Positions 1 through 8,104 are shown, counted from the stretch's first letter. The stretch: DNA of 64,000 nucleotides from Pseudobacter ginsenosidimutans (GCF_007970185.1 NZ_CP042431.1:3162001-3226000); one strand, 5' to 3'. Numbers and translations: made by a program. The notes: generated from the letters alone by a model not told the origin.

Positions 1-458
1 AAGTTTGTTCCACTATTCTCAAACTTTATAACGAAGATGCGATTGTGGTAGAGCCCGCAGGAGCACTCAGCATTGCTGCGCTGGACGACTATGCTGCACA
101 GATCAAAGGGAAGACCGTGGTTTGCGTAGTGAGTGGCAGCAACAATGATATCGACCGCATGCAGGAGATCAAGGAACGCAGCCTTCAGTACGAAGGACTG
201 AAACATTATTTCCTCATCCGGTTTGCCCAAAGGCCCGGCGCGCTGAAAGAATTTGTGAATCATGTACTGGGACAAGAAGACGATATCACCAGGTTTGAAT
301 ATTATCAGAAACACAATAAGGAAACCGGACCTGCTTTGGTTGGGATCGAGCTCCGGAAGCGGGAAGATTATGATGCATTGCTGAAGAACATGCAGCAATA
401 CCAGATCAATTACACTGAGCTGAACAAAGACGATACGCTCTTCGGATATCTGGTGTAA
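1..458 (+). CDS. ilvA: Threonine dehydratase, C-terminal part (5' end outside window)
   Basis: This is the last ~150 codons of a PLP-dependent threonine ammonia-lyase, which makes 2-oxobutanoate from threonine in isoleucine synthesis. The frame is open from position 3, before the first in-frame GTG at 45, so the gene starts upstream of the window. The segment holds the end of the catalytic domain (EPAGALSIAAL, the conserved stretch near its C-terminus) and then one ACT-like regulatory domain starting at KHYFLIRFAQRPGALKEF and ending LFGYLV. A single ACT-like domain fits the short IlvA form rather than the two-domain E. coli enzyme. In the family this domain binds isoleucine as feedback inhibitor; that role is inferred here. 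Confidence 0.93.
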   Translation, partial: VCSTILKLYNEDAIVVEPAGALSIAALDDYAAQIKGKTVVCVVSGSNNDIDRMQEIKERSLQYEGLKHYFLIRFAQRPGALKEFVNHVLGQEDDITRFEYYQKHNKETGPALVGIELRKREDYDALLKNMQQYQINYTELNKDDTLFGYLV

Positions 459-525
459 CAGGTTCTCTGGATAAAGGCAGGATTTAGTGTTGTAATAACA
501 CAATAAAAAAATTTTCGGGAAGTAT

Positions 526-555
526 ATGAATCCACGAGATTCATGTATATATTTG
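526..555 (+). promoter_or_regulatory. Promoter -7 element and overlapping dyad upstream of the SAM riboswitch
   Basis: TATATTTG at 548-555 matches the Bacteroidota -7 consensus TAnnTTTG and would start transcription about 10 bases before the riboswitch aptamer. Just upstream is a perfect inverted repeat ATGAATC-cacga-GATTCAT (526-544). No clear TTTG -33 element was found at the usual spacing. The dyad could be an operator; that is inference. Confidence 0.5.
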
Positions 556-572
556 CCACGTTCTAAGGAATA

Positions 573-715
573 ACTTATCAAGAAAGGCAGAGGGAAACGG
601 GCCCGATGACGCCTTGACAACCTTCCAACAGAGCAGACATAGTGCATCGTCGTTTGTATAACTGTTGGAAAAGGTGCCAATTCCTACCCCCTGCCATGAT
701 GGGGGAAAGATAAGT
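573..715 (+). promoter_or_regulatory. SAM-I (S-box) riboswitch aptamer
   Basis: The sequence follows the SAM-I layout. The P1 5' strand ACTTATC (573-579) is followed by AGAAAGGCAGAGGGAAACGG and GGCCCGATGACGCC (kink-turn region), then CCTTCCAACAG, GGTGCCAATTCC at 673-684, and the P1 3' strand GATAAGT (709-715), complementary to the start. Binding of S-adenosylmethionine would stabilise P1. The expression platform downstream has an antiterminator pairing: AGTCAGA (713-719, overlapping P1) is complementary to TCTGACT (777-783, overlapping the terminator 5' arm). This is the architecture of a SAM-induced OFF switch. The nearest downstream gene encodes an RteC-like protein, not a methionine gene, and two terminators intervene. 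Confidence 0.92.
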
Positions 716-770
716 CAGAGTATAGCTTTGAATGGTGAATATGCCTGTATGGGCATTCCTATATAATTGA

Positions 771-804
771 AGCTCGTCTGACTATATATCAGATGAGCTT
801 TTTT
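771..804 (+). terminator. Rho-independent terminator of the SAM riboswitch
   Basis: AGCTCGTCTGA (771-781) pairs over 11 positions, one a G-U pair, with TCAGATGAGCT (789-799). A run of five T follows. The 5' arm overlaps the segment that can instead pair with 713-719, so terminator and antiterminator are mutually exclusive. Confidence 0.9.
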
Positions 805-892
805 GTTTGCGCCTCCTCTGAAACCCAGTACCGGGCGCTTACATGTACGTTTGTTTAATAGTAGATTTTCTCATGTGACCGTTTGGTCTAAC

Positions 893-925
893 CAGGGATT
901 GTTTTTACTTTCCCTGCTTTTTTTT
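893..925 (+). terminator. Second rho-independent terminator before the RteC-like gene
   Basis: CAGGGA (893-898) pairs with TCCCTG (911-916) across a 12-base loop, followed by C and eight T (918-925). It would stop transcripts that escape the riboswitch terminator. Nothing gene-like lies between the two terminators, and I see no further feature in 926-1037. Confidence 0.6.
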
Positions 926-1037
926 AGAACCGCATTCACGTAGGGACAGTTGTAACAGGTTATTACACTTTGGTCAGGGTAATACGATGTTTCAAAGCGA
1001 AACAAAGGGCAAGTACTTTGCTTTAACTGTCTGAGCT

Positions 1038-1613
1038 ATGAGAGAACAATATCGTCAACTGTATGAAAAAATGCTGGTTGAGATGGAAGACTGCGGTAAA
1101 CGGTATGCCACTGAGAAAGAACAGATCGAATGCTGCTTTCAAACTTGCGAACGTAACTGGAATGCCTTACTGCAACTGCTGGATCATCGCCAGTTCCGCA
1201 CCATCAATGATGAGATCTGGTTCTTCAAAACAGTGAAGCCGGCCTTTACCGGAATGCTGGAATACTTTGCACTGGTGTATAAAGCTGCGTTGTTCCACCC
1301 GGAATCAGGCAGCGATGTACAGGAGATCAGTAATTTCTGGAGAAAAGAGCTACGCCACGCCGAAAAATTCCTCGAAGAGAACGAACAATTCTATCACTAT
1401 TACAAGACGGGCAGAACTGAAATGGACGAAGTTTATTTTGTCCGTACAGTCCATCCGCAAGATCCCTCTGTGCCCGTTGCATACAGAAGTCATCACGGGA
1501 CCATCTCCTTTCACAACAACTCTTCCCACGACGGCCTGTTCGCCGCCATCCAGGCCCGCGACAAATACCTCAGCTACGTAAAACGAAAAATTCAAACGGT
1601 TGAATCACAGTAA
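1038..1613 (+). CDS. RteC-domain protein
   Basis: This 191-residue protein resembles the RteC family, known from Bacteroides conjugative transposons, where RteC links tetracycline sensing to excision; many chromosomal homologues have no known role. The recognisable core is the stretch EIWFFKTVKPAFTGMLEY (residues ~59-76), with the typical F-F-K...P...G...Y pattern. No signal peptide or membrane segment is visible, so it is probably cytoplasmic. No integrase, transposase or conjugation gene is nearby, so a role in element mobility is not supported by context. It stands alone, 424 bases before the next start. Confidence 0.6.
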   Translation: MREQYRQLYEKMLVEMEDCGKRYATEKEQIECCFQTCERNWNALLQLLDHRQFRTINDEIWFFKTVKPAFTGMLEYFALVYKAALFHPESGSDVQEISNFWRKELRHAEKFLEENEQFYHYYKTGRTEMDEVYFVRTVHPQDPSVPVAYRSHHGTISFHNNSSHDGLFAAIQARDKYLSYVKRKIQTVESQ

Positions 1614-1717
1614 GTTTGATGTTGTGCCGCTATTTTTTTAGTTAAACCTGCATACTGCCATAGGGGTAAGCCATTTTCCGGTTGTCATATTAATAAAGGT
1701 CAATTGGGCGAAGCAGT

Positions 1718-1725
1718 TATCTTTG
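1718..1725 (+). promoter_or_regulatory. Promoter -7 element of the first ECF sigma gene
   Basis: TATCTTTG matches TAnnTTTG exactly. It predicts a transcript start near 1732, which would exclude the in-frame TTG at 1704 and support the ATG at 1749 as the sigma factor start. Confidence 0.55.
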
Positions 1726-1748
1726 GCGCCAGATTTCAAAATCTACGA

Positions 1749-2309
1749 ATGGCAGTATCGGAAGCAGGGAGTACACACTTGCTGGGCACAGCATTTGAGA
1801 ATGTTTTTAAAAGTCATTTTAAGAGCCTTCACTCCTATGCATATACGATAGTTAAAGATGATATGGTTGCTGAAGAGATGGTCCAGAACGTATTCTGCAA
1901 GATCTGGGAAAAGAAAGGACATCTCGAGATTGAAACTTCGCTCACCGCTTATCTGTACAGGGCCGTTTACAACGAAAGCCTGAATCACATCAAACATCAG
2001 AAAGTAAGATTGGCCTATCAGGCGCATGCCTCTTATCAAATGAAAGAGCAGACTGATTCTGCTTCAAAAAAAGTATTGTTGAGCGACCTTGAACAAAAGT
2101 TGCGGAAAGCCATGAGCGAGCTTCCGGAACAATGCCGCACCATTTTCCAGATGAGCCGTTTTGAAGAACTCAAATACCAGGAGATTGCCGACCGGCTGGG
2201 CATCTCCATCAAAACCGTAGAAAACCAGATGGGGAAGGCACTCAAATTGCTGCGAAGCAAATTGATAGACTTCCTGCCACTGTTATTGATAATCCTGACC
2301 AACCTCTAA
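1749..2309 (+). CDS. ECF-type RNA polymerase sigma factor (FecI-like)
   Basis: A 186-residue extracytoplasmic-function sigma factor that would direct RNA polymerase to target promoters when released by its anti-sigma partner. Sigma region 2 is seen around FKSHFKSLHSYAYTIVKD and AEEMVQNVFCKIWEKK, and region 4 around ELPEQCRTIFQMSRFEELKY with helix-turn-helix EIADRLGISIKTVENQMGKA. The C-terminus is a short hydrophobic tail (FLPLLLIIL), common in Bacteroidota FecI-like factors. The ATG at 1749 is preferred because a -7 promoter element lies at 1718-1725. It is followed after 12 bases by a FecR-type gene and then an STN-domain outer-membrane protein, so the three probably form one cell-surface signalling module. 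Confidence 0.9.
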   Translation: MAVSEAGSTHLLGTAFENVFKSHFKSLHSYAYTIVKDDMVAEEMVQNVFCKIWEKKGHLEIETSLTAYLYRAVYNESLNHIKHQKVRLAYQAHASYQMKEQTDSASKKVLLSDLEQKLRKAMSELPEQCRTIFQMSRFEELKYQEIADRLGISIKTVENQMGKALKLLRSKLIDFLPLLLIILTNL

Positions 2310-2321
2310 AACGAAAACTGA

Positions 2322-3326
2322 TTGAATGCCGAATTTTACAATATAAGTGATGACCTGCTGGTGAAATACCTGTTGGGTGAGGCGTCTGCCGGTGAACGGA
2401 AAGAGGTGGAGCAATGGATCGATGCCAACCCTGACCATCAGCGTTATTATGAGCAGTTCAAATTCATCTGGGACGAAAGCCAGGAACTGGCAGCCAAAAG
2501 TTCCGTGAATGAGAACGATGCCTGGAAAAGATTCCAGCAGCGGATCAGTGGCGAAGAAACCCGCCCCGTAATGACCGTGGTGGAACCCGCACGCACAAAA
2601 TGGTACGATACGCGCATAGCCGCCGCCGTTATCATGCTGGTGGGAGTGGCCGCCCTGCTCTTTTTTATTCTTGTGCCATTCAAGTCCAATAAACAAGTAG
2701 TGCTGGCCACGCAAACCCAGTCAAAGGCCGAAACACTGCCCGATGGTTCGGTTGTTACCCTCAATAAGAATTCCACCATCTCCTATGCAGATGCTTTCAG
2801 GGGAAAGGACAGATCTGTGAAACTCAATGGCGAAGCCTTCTTTCAGGTGAAAGCAGATAAAGCGAAACCATTCATCGTTACCATCAATGATGTTACCATT
2901 ACTGTTCTGGGTACTTCCTTCAATGTAAAAAGCAATAAAGGGAAAACGGAAGTGGTGGTGGAAAGCGGAATGGTGAAAGTGGAGCACGCTGCAAAGTCCG
3001 TGCAGCTGAAGCAAAAAGAAAAACTGGAGATCGAAACCGGTGATACGGTTCTGGTGAAGGAACCTGTAACAGATCAGTTCTATAAATTCTACCGGACACG
3101 CGAATTTGTTTGCGATGATACTCCGCTCTGGAAGTTAGTACAGGCAATGAACGAATCCTACAATGTGAATATCCGGATCGAAAATCCTTCATTCAGGAAT
3201 ATACAGTTCACGGGAACTTATTACAATATGTCGTTGCAGGAATTGCTCGATATGATCGTAGAAACTTCCTATCCATTATATGAGATCACCGTGGAAAGAA
3301 AGGATTCCCTCATCATACTGAAATAG
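2322..3326 (+). CDS. FecR-family anti-sigma factor / transmembrane regulator
   Basis: This 334-residue protein would hold the neighbouring ECF sigma factor at the inner membrane and receive a signal from an outer-membrane STN protein. The cytoplasmic N-terminal domain contains DLLVKYLLGEASAGERKEVE. A single membrane segment lies at ~99-119 (IAAAVIMLVGVAALLFFILV). The periplasmic FecR domain includes LPDGSVVTLNKNSTISY and LNGEAFFQVKADKAKPFIV, followed by a DUF4974-like C-terminus. No ATG is available near the N-terminus, so the start appears to be TTG at 2322. The other FecR gene in this window also seems to start with TTG. Confidence 0.9.
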   Translation: MNAEFYNISDDLLVKYLLGEASAGERKEVEQWIDANPDHQRYYEQFKFIWDESQELAAKSSVNENDAWKRFQQRISGEETRPVMTVVEPARTKWYDTRIAAAVIMLVGVAALLFFILVPFKSNKQVVLATQTQSKAETLPDGSVVTLNKNSTISYADAFRGKDRSVKLNGEAFFQVKADKAKPFIVTINDVTITVLGTSFNVKSNKGKTEVVVESGMVKVEHAAKSVQLKQKEKLEIETGDTVLVKEPVTDQFYKFYRTREFVCDDTPLWKLVQAMNESYNVNIRIENPSFRNIQFTGTYYNMSLQELLDMIVETSYPLYEITVERKDSLIILK

Positions 3327-3341
3327 GCATAGTACAGCAGC

Positions 3342-5393
3342 ATGAGAACAATAATCAATGTGAAAAAGACGGGCCTTTGCGCTTTGCTCTCCTTACTATT
3401 CTTTTTCCTTTATCAAACCGGTAAGGGACAAACGCCGTTGAACCGCACGGTAACGCTGGAAGTGAATCGCCAGCAACTGGCCCATGTACTGGAGATCCTC
3501 AGTAACAAGGCTAATTTCTATTTTTCCTACAACAGCAATATCGTTCGTAAAGACAGTCTGGTTTCACTTAATGTGCAGAGCAGGTCTGTAGGCTATATCC
3601 TCCGCTTGCTTTTCAATGAAGGCTATGAGTTCAAGGAGAGTGGCAACTATATCATCATCCGCCGCAGGCCCATCCAGGTGCCGCTGATCACCACACAGGC
3701 CGCAAGTGAAGAAAACCTTTACTATGTTTCCGGTTATATTTTCGATGACCAGACCGGTGACCGGGTAGTGAATGCGAGCGTTTTTGAAAAAGACCAGCTG
3801 GCCTATGCGCAAACCAATACAGAAGGTTTTTTCAAACTGAAGCTGAAGAGCCGATATAAGCAGGCGAGCATCACCGTTAGTAAGCAATATTATGCCGATA
3901 CCACGGTTACCATTCGTCCAAAATTCAACCAGGAACTTTCCATCACCATCATGCCGGTGGAGATCTCCGATCAGACCACCATCATTGGTCCATATACCTT
4001 CCAGGCGCCTGATTCCATCGTGATCGCCGTCCGTAGTCCGGACAGTACGCACTGGCTCTACACTTACCGGAAGACTGATTCCGTGATGGTGGAAAAAACT
4101 GCCATGGGAAAATTCCTGGTGAGCACCATGCAGCAGATCCAAAGTATCAACCTCAGCAAATTCTTTACTGTTCGCCCTTACCAGGTATCGCTGGTGCCAG
4201 GGATCAGTTCGAATGGAAAACTGAACAGCCAGGTGATCAACAATTTTTCATTCAATATCCTCGGTGGTTACTCCGGTGGTGTGAATGGATTTGAGTTGGG
4301 TGGCCTGTTCAATATCAATAAGAAAGATGTACGTTTTGTGCAGATCGGTGGTTTGCTCAATGTGGATGGTAAGAGTTTTACCGGTGTGCAGATTGCAGGT
4401 ATACACAATACTGTTCTCGATAGTGTGAATGGCTGGCAGATTGGTGGTATCGGCAACTTCGTGAAGCGCAATGTGAATGGCTGGCAAATCGGTGGTATTT
4501 ACAATCATACGGGAGGCACATTCAAAGGTGTACAACTGAGTGGTATTGCCAATTTTGCCGGAAAAGAATTCAAGGGGTTGCAGGGTAGTGGCAATTACAA
4601 TGTGGCGGGTAATGCATTTGTTGGCGCACAGATCGCTGGCACCATCAACTTTGCGCGAGGCAATACCCTGGGAGCGCAACTCGCCGGGAATGGGAATATC
4701 AACTGGAAGGATTTCGAAGGCGCGCAGATCAGCGGCCTGGCGAACCTGAATGGAAGACATATGAATGGCGCGCAGATCGCGGGTTTGGGCAATATCAACG
4801 GAGGAGAAATGAGAGGCGCACAGATCTCGAGTTTGCTGAACTATACAAAAAAACTCAGGGGTGTTCAGATCGGTCTGGTGAATATTGCCGATACTTCCGA
4901 TGGTTACAGTATCGGTTTGATCAATATCATTTTCAAAGGTTATCATAAGCTCAGTTTGTATACCAATGATGTGCTGCCTTTCAATGGCGCATTCAAAACC
5001 GGTAACAGTAAATTGTACAGCATCCTGCTGGCTGGTGTGAGTGTGGGTTATGGCAATGATACAATTGACAAAGCGTGGAGCTTCGGTTATGGTATTGGCC
5101 GCGAATGGCCGGTAGCAAAGAAATGGGCGCTGAATACGGAACTTACTTCGCAACATATCTACCTGGGCGACTGGGATCATATCAATCTCCTGAACCGTGT
5201 GAACGTCAACGCGTATTTCAAGATCAACAAGCTGATCAGTGTTTTTGCCGGCCCGGCTTTCTCTGTTTATTATTCAGACCAGACCATCAAGAAAGATGGA
5301 TTCAAGCTGGACATGGCGCCTGATAGTCATTTCAAATTCAGCGACCGCGTGAAAGCCTGGTTCGGATTCAGCGCTGGTATCGATTTCTTCTAA
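3342..5393 (+). CDS. Outer-membrane STN-domain protein with GxQxxGxxN repeats
   Basis: This 683-residue exported protein is probably the sensor of the upstream ECF sigma/FecR pair. After a signal peptide (ALLSLLFFFLYQTGKGQ) comes a secretin/TonB short N-terminal (STN) domain at ~33-107 (VTLEVNRQQLAHVLEILSNK), the domain that contacts FecR in FecA-type receptors. A carboxypeptidase-regulatory-like beta domain follows at ~130-205. Residues ~314-529 hold 14 short repeats such as GVQIAGIHN and GWQIGGIGN, resembling the LA_2272-type surface repeat. The end looks like beta-strands of a small barrel. There is no TonB plug and no SusC-sized barrel, so this is not a normal TonB receptor. Function unknown; signalling is inferred from the STN domain and operon. 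Confidence 0.7.
   Translation: MRTIINVKKTGLCALLSLLFFFLYQTGKGQTPLNRTVTLEVNRQQLAHVLEILSNKANFYFSYNSNIVRKDSLVSLNVQSRSVGYILRLLFNEGYEFKESGNYIIIRRRPIQVPLITTQAASEENLYYVSGYIFDDQTGDRVVNASVFEKDQLAYAQTNTEGFFKLKLKSRYKQASITVSKQYYADTTVTIRPKFNQELSITIMPVEISDQTTIIGPYTFQAPDSIVIAVRSPDSTHWLYTYRKTDSVMVEKTAMGKFLVSTMQQIQSINLSKFFTVRPYQVSLVPGISSNGKLNSQVINNFSFNILGGYSGGVNGFELGGLFNINKKDVRFVQIGGLLNVDGKSFTGVQIAGIHNTVLDSVNGWQIGGIGNFVKRNVNGWQIGGIYNHTGGTFKGVQLSGIANFAGKEFKGLQGSGNYNVAGNAFVGAQIAGTINFARGNTLGAQLAGNGNINWKDFEGAQISGLANLNGRHMNGAQIAGLGNINGGEMRGAQISSLLNYTKKLRGVQIGLVNIADTSDGYSIGLINIIFKGYHKLSLYTNDVLPFNGAFKTGNSKLYSILLAGVSVGYGNDTIDKAWSFGYGIGREWPVAKKWALNTELTSQHIYLGDWDHINLLNRVNVNAYFKINKLISVFAGPAFSVYYSDQTIKKDGFKLDMAPDSHFKFSDRVKAWFGFSAGIDFF
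4281..4929 (+). repeat. Protein-coding repeat array, 14 copies of a ~15-18 residue unit
   Basis: Within the STN protein the pattern G-x-Q-[IL]-x-G-x-x-N recurs about every 15-18 residues. Examples are NGFELGGLFN, TGVQIAGIHN, NGWQIGGIYN, EGAQISGLAN and RGVQIGLVN. The DNA copies are diverged, so the array is old rather than a recent tandem duplication. The regular spacing suggests a beta-solenoid or repeated beta-hairpins. Confidence 0.8.
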
Positions 5394-5449
5394 CCTGTTT
5401 CGGTCAGGGCAATAATCACTAACCAAACATTAACAATTCGATTGTTTGA

Positions 5450-5467
5450 ATTCCATAATTTTGGAAT
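5450..5467 (+). promoter_or_regulatory. Dyad with embedded promoter-like element before the AraC gene
   Basis: ATTCCA (5450-5455) and TGGAAT (5462-5467) form an inverted repeat immediately before the ATG at 5468. TAATTTTG (5456-5463), an exact TAnnTTTG match, lies within it. If used as a promoter, the transcript would be almost leaderless. The arrangement could allow autoregulation by the AraC protein; that is speculative. Confidence 0.35.
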
Positions 5468-6388
5468 ATGGCCAAAAGTGAATCGATCCAGGAATTCCAC
5501 CAACGCAATAATCTTGCTTTCACGCCTGCAGCATGGGGCAGCGGACCACCGCGTCATGCACTTGGGCAGATCAATGTATTCCGTCGTCAGGATCTTGGTT
5601 GTAAAGCTGCTACGCCCTACAATCGCCGCGATTATTACAAGATCTCGCTGGTGATCGGACAGGGCGTATTGCATTATGCAGACAAGAGCATATTGATTGA
5701 TAAAGATGCCTTGTTGTTCTCCAATCCTAATATCCCTTACAGTTGGGAAGCCCTTTCCGAAAAGCAATGCGGCTTCTTCACTTTGTTCACCCAGGATTTT
5801 ATTTCGAGAACAGACAGCCTGCAGGATTCAACATTGTTCAGGATCGGGAGCGAGCCCGTGATGTTCGTTGATGAAACACAGAAATCCTTCTATCATGATA
5901 TCTTCACCAGGATGCTGGCTGAGATTGAATCTGAGTATGTTCATAAATATGATGTACTGCGGAATTATGTGAACCTCATTCTGCATGAGGCCATGAAAAC
6001 GCAGCGGGGAAGTATCACTTACTCACATCCCAATGCGGCCACCCGTATTGCTGCGTTGTTCATCGAATTGCTGGAACGACAATTCCCCATCGATACACAG
6101 GATCATGTGCTTTGTTTAAAGACGGCCAGTGATTACGCGAAGCATATGAATATTCACGCAAACCACCTCAATCGCGCAGTGAAAGAGGTTACCGGAAAGA
6201 CCACTACCGAGCATATTGCGGAACGTATAACAAAGGAAGCTAAAGCGTTGTTAATGCATACCAAATGGAATGTTTCCGAGGTTGCCTATAGTCTGGGATA
6301 TGAACATCCTGCATATTTTACTAATTTCTTCAAAAAACAAACAGGTTCCAGCCCCAATAATTTCAGGGCTGAACAGGCTGTTGTTTGA
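5468..6388 (+). CDS. AraC-family transcriptional regulator
   Basis: A 306-residue cytoplasmic regulator with an N-terminal cupin-like sensing domain (e.g. YKISLVIGQGVLHYADKS, residues ~57-74) and a C-terminal AraC DNA-binding domain with two helix-turn-helix motifs. The second of these is seen in WNVSEVAYSLGYEHPAYFTN and ends with the family-typical FFKKQTGSSPNNFR. It lies directly upstream of, and in the same direction as, the TolC/RND/adaptor/aldo-keto reductase genes, so it is a good candidate for their regulator. The inducer is unknown. A dyad with a promoter-like element abuts its start codon. Confidence 0.88.
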   Translation: MAKSESIQEFHQRNNLAFTPAAWGSGPPRHALGQINVFRRQDLGCKAATPYNRRDYYKISLVIGQGVLHYADKSILIDKDALLFSNPNIPYSWEALSEKQCGFFTLFTQDFISRTDSLQDSTLFRIGSEPVMFVDETQKSFYHDIFTRMLAEIESEYVHKYDVLRNYVNLILHEAMKTQRGSITYSHPNAATRIAALFIELLERQFPIDTQDHVLCLKTASDYAKHMNIHANHLNRAVKEVTGKTTTEHIAERITKEAKALLMHTKWNVSEVAYSLGYEHPAYFTNFFKKQTGSSPNNFRAEQAVV

Positions 6389-6675
6389 TTTTTATAAGTT
6401 ATTGTTTGAAAAGTTCAACTGAAAAGAACTGCATCCTTCTTACTTTTACTTTTTAAAACACGCCGGCGCCACACACCGCTATTGCAGTTTCCTGATTCCT
6501 TCTGAAGCAGGCACCCAGCGCAACTGCAGCGAAAAGGCGGGTTAAGAGCATCTTGCCATCTTGCATCCATTCTTAAAGTGTAAACAAAAACACGATCCTG
6601 ACGGATCAGTGGATTGTATTGCCCTGACTATACAAGCCGCTGCCTGCAGATCTTCACAACCAATTGTTTCAATGC
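6389..6675 (+). other. Intergenic leader upstream of the efflux operon
   Basis: These 287 bases hold no gene. The only small structure I can point to is GATCC-TGAC-GGATC (6594-6607). No exact TAnnTTTG promoter element was found, but the region must carry either the efflux operon's promoter and AraC binding sites or a read-through leader. Confidence 0.4.
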
Positions 6676-8076
6676 ATGTCAGCTAAACACATGAAGAACC
6701 TGGCCGGAGTTGCCCTGTTGCTTTTTAGCGCAACGCATACGATGGCGCAGACGCTTACGCTCAAAGACGCTGTGCAGACAGCCATGAAGAATTACGGCAC
6801 CATCAGGGCGAAGGAACAGTATGCGAAAGCTTCCGGAGCCTCGGTGCAACAGTCGAAAAAAGAATATCTGCCAGACCTGAATCTCAGCTGGCAACAGGAT
6901 TACGGAACCGTGAACGGACAAACAGGTCCCTTGTATGGCTACCGGGGAGGCGCAGTTGCTTCTGCCGGACCTGCGCTTTCATCGCAGAATTACAATGCTG
7001 CTTTCGGCGCATTGTACCTCGCCAACGTGAGCTGGGATTTTTTCAGTTTTGGAAAGGCAAAGGAAAAGATCGAAGTATCCAAAGCCACACTGGCCCGTGA
7101 TGAAAGCGATTTCCACCAGGAACAGTTCCAGCACAGCATCCGCGTAGCCGGAGCTTACCTGAACCTGCTGGCGGCTCAACGATTATCAGGTTCCTGGCAA
7201 CGCAACCTGGAACGCGCCCTGCAGATCCGCGAAGTGGTACTGGTAAGGGCGCGTAACGGACTGAATGCCGGAGTGGATTCCTCACTCGCCAATGCAGAAG
7301 TGAGCAATGCGCGGATGGCGCTTACCCGCGCAAAGGATTATGAACAGGAGCAGGGTAATATCCTGTCGCGATACCTGGGTGTTCCTGCACAGGATTTCCA
7401 GCTGGATACCTTGTTCATCGCGCGTATTCCCGGAGCATTGCAGGATCAGCCATCCACGCAATTGCACCCGCTGCTTGACTTTTATCGCAAGCGCATCGAT
7501 CTCAGCAATGAACAGCAGGTATACCTGAAGAAATTCAATTACCCCACATTCACACTCTTCGGTGTTTTCCAGGGAAGAGGTTCCGGATTCCATAACAATT
7601 ACGGCATCCTTGATCAGAACCTCGATGCCTATACGAAGGATTATTTCAAGGGAGTAGAGCCAAACCGCTACAATTATCTCCTGGGTGTGGGGATGATCTG
7701 GAACCTGACCACACCATTGCGCATACACCAGCAGGTTAGTTCACAGAAATTCATTTCGCAGGCATTGCAGAGTGAGTATGAACTGGCCGATCAGCAACTG
7801 AAGGCGCAACTGGCATTGTCTGCCACACGCATCAGTAATTCGCTGGACAATTACAAGGAAGTTCCCGTGCAGCTGAAAGCTGCCGGTGATGCATACCTGC
7901 AGAAATCCGTGTTGTACAGGAATGGCCTTACCAATATGGTGGATGTAACGCAGGCATTGTATGCGCTGAACCGTGCGGAAACAGACAGGGATATCGCCTA
8001 CAGCAATGTATGGCAGGCGCTGTTGCTGAAAGCAGCCGCCAGTGGCGACCTGAACCTGTTCATGAATGAATTCTAA
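6676..8076 (+). CDS. TolC-family outer-membrane efflux protein
   Basis: The outer-membrane channel of a tripartite pump, ~466 residues. A signal peptide ends at THTMAQ and is followed by the typical TolC opening TLTLKDAVQTAMKNYGTIRA. Two outer-membrane-efflux repeats of long helices follow, for example GVDSSLANAEVSNARMALTR and YRNGLTNMVDVTQALYALNR. Possible starts are ATG 6676 and ATG 6691; the latter gives a cleaner signal peptide (MKNLAGVALLLFSATHTMAQ). The RND permease gene follows 28 bases later, then the adaptor. Having the channel gene first is the reverse of the common adaptor-pump-channel order. Confidence 0.92.
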   Translation: MSAKHMKNLAGVALLLFSATHTMAQTLTLKDAVQTAMKNYGTIRAKEQYAKASGASVQQSKKEYLPDLNLSWQQDYGTVNGQTGPLYGYRGGAVASAGPALSSQNYNAAFGALYLANVSWDFFSFGKAKEKIEVSKATLARDESDFHQEQFQHSIRVAGAYLNLLAAQRLSGSWQRNLERALQIREVVLVRARNGLNAGVDSSLANAEVSNARMALTRAKDYEQEQGNILSRYLGVPAQDFQLDTLFIARIPGALQDQPSTQLHPLLDFYRKRIDLSNEQQVYLKKFNYPTFTLFGVFQGRGSGFHNNYGILDQNLDAYTKDYFKGVEPNRYNYLLGVGMIWNLTTPLRIHQQVSSQKFISQALQSEYELADQQLKAQLALSATRISNSLDNYKEVPVQLKAAGDAYLQKSVLYRNGLTNMVDVTQALYALNRAETDRDIAYSNVWQALLLKAAASGDLNLFMNEF

Positions 8077-8104
8077 TAGACAAGCTGATCAATAAAAAAA
8101 TATT

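Noticed and set aside
487-501. Small hairpin GTGTT-gtaat-AACAC after ilvA as a terminator
   Set aside because: Only five pairs and followed by an A-rich rather than T-rich stretch; too weak to call.
741-770. Nine-residue ORF (MPVWAFLYN) in the riboswitch expression platform
   Set aside because: It lies in the loop of the antiterminator and its first bases form a small hairpin (ATGCC/GGCAT); no Met codon run after the start, so leader-peptide control is not supported.
843-878. 12-codon ORF (MYVCLIVDFLM) between the two terminators after the SAM riboswitch
   Set aside because: Too short, no start signals, no known leader-peptide logic; it does not explain what the riboswitch controls.
1038-1613. 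RteC-like gene as sign of a conjugative transposon
   Set aside because: No integrase, excisionase, mobilisation, tetracycline-resistance or rteA/B-like genes, and no direct repeats were seen nearby.
4248-5180. 310-codon antisense open frame opposite the repeat protein
   Set aside because: It is a by-product of the repeated codons on the plus strand; the translation is low-complexity (Thr/Ile/His-rich) without domain features, whereas the plus-strand protein has signal peptide, STN and repeats.
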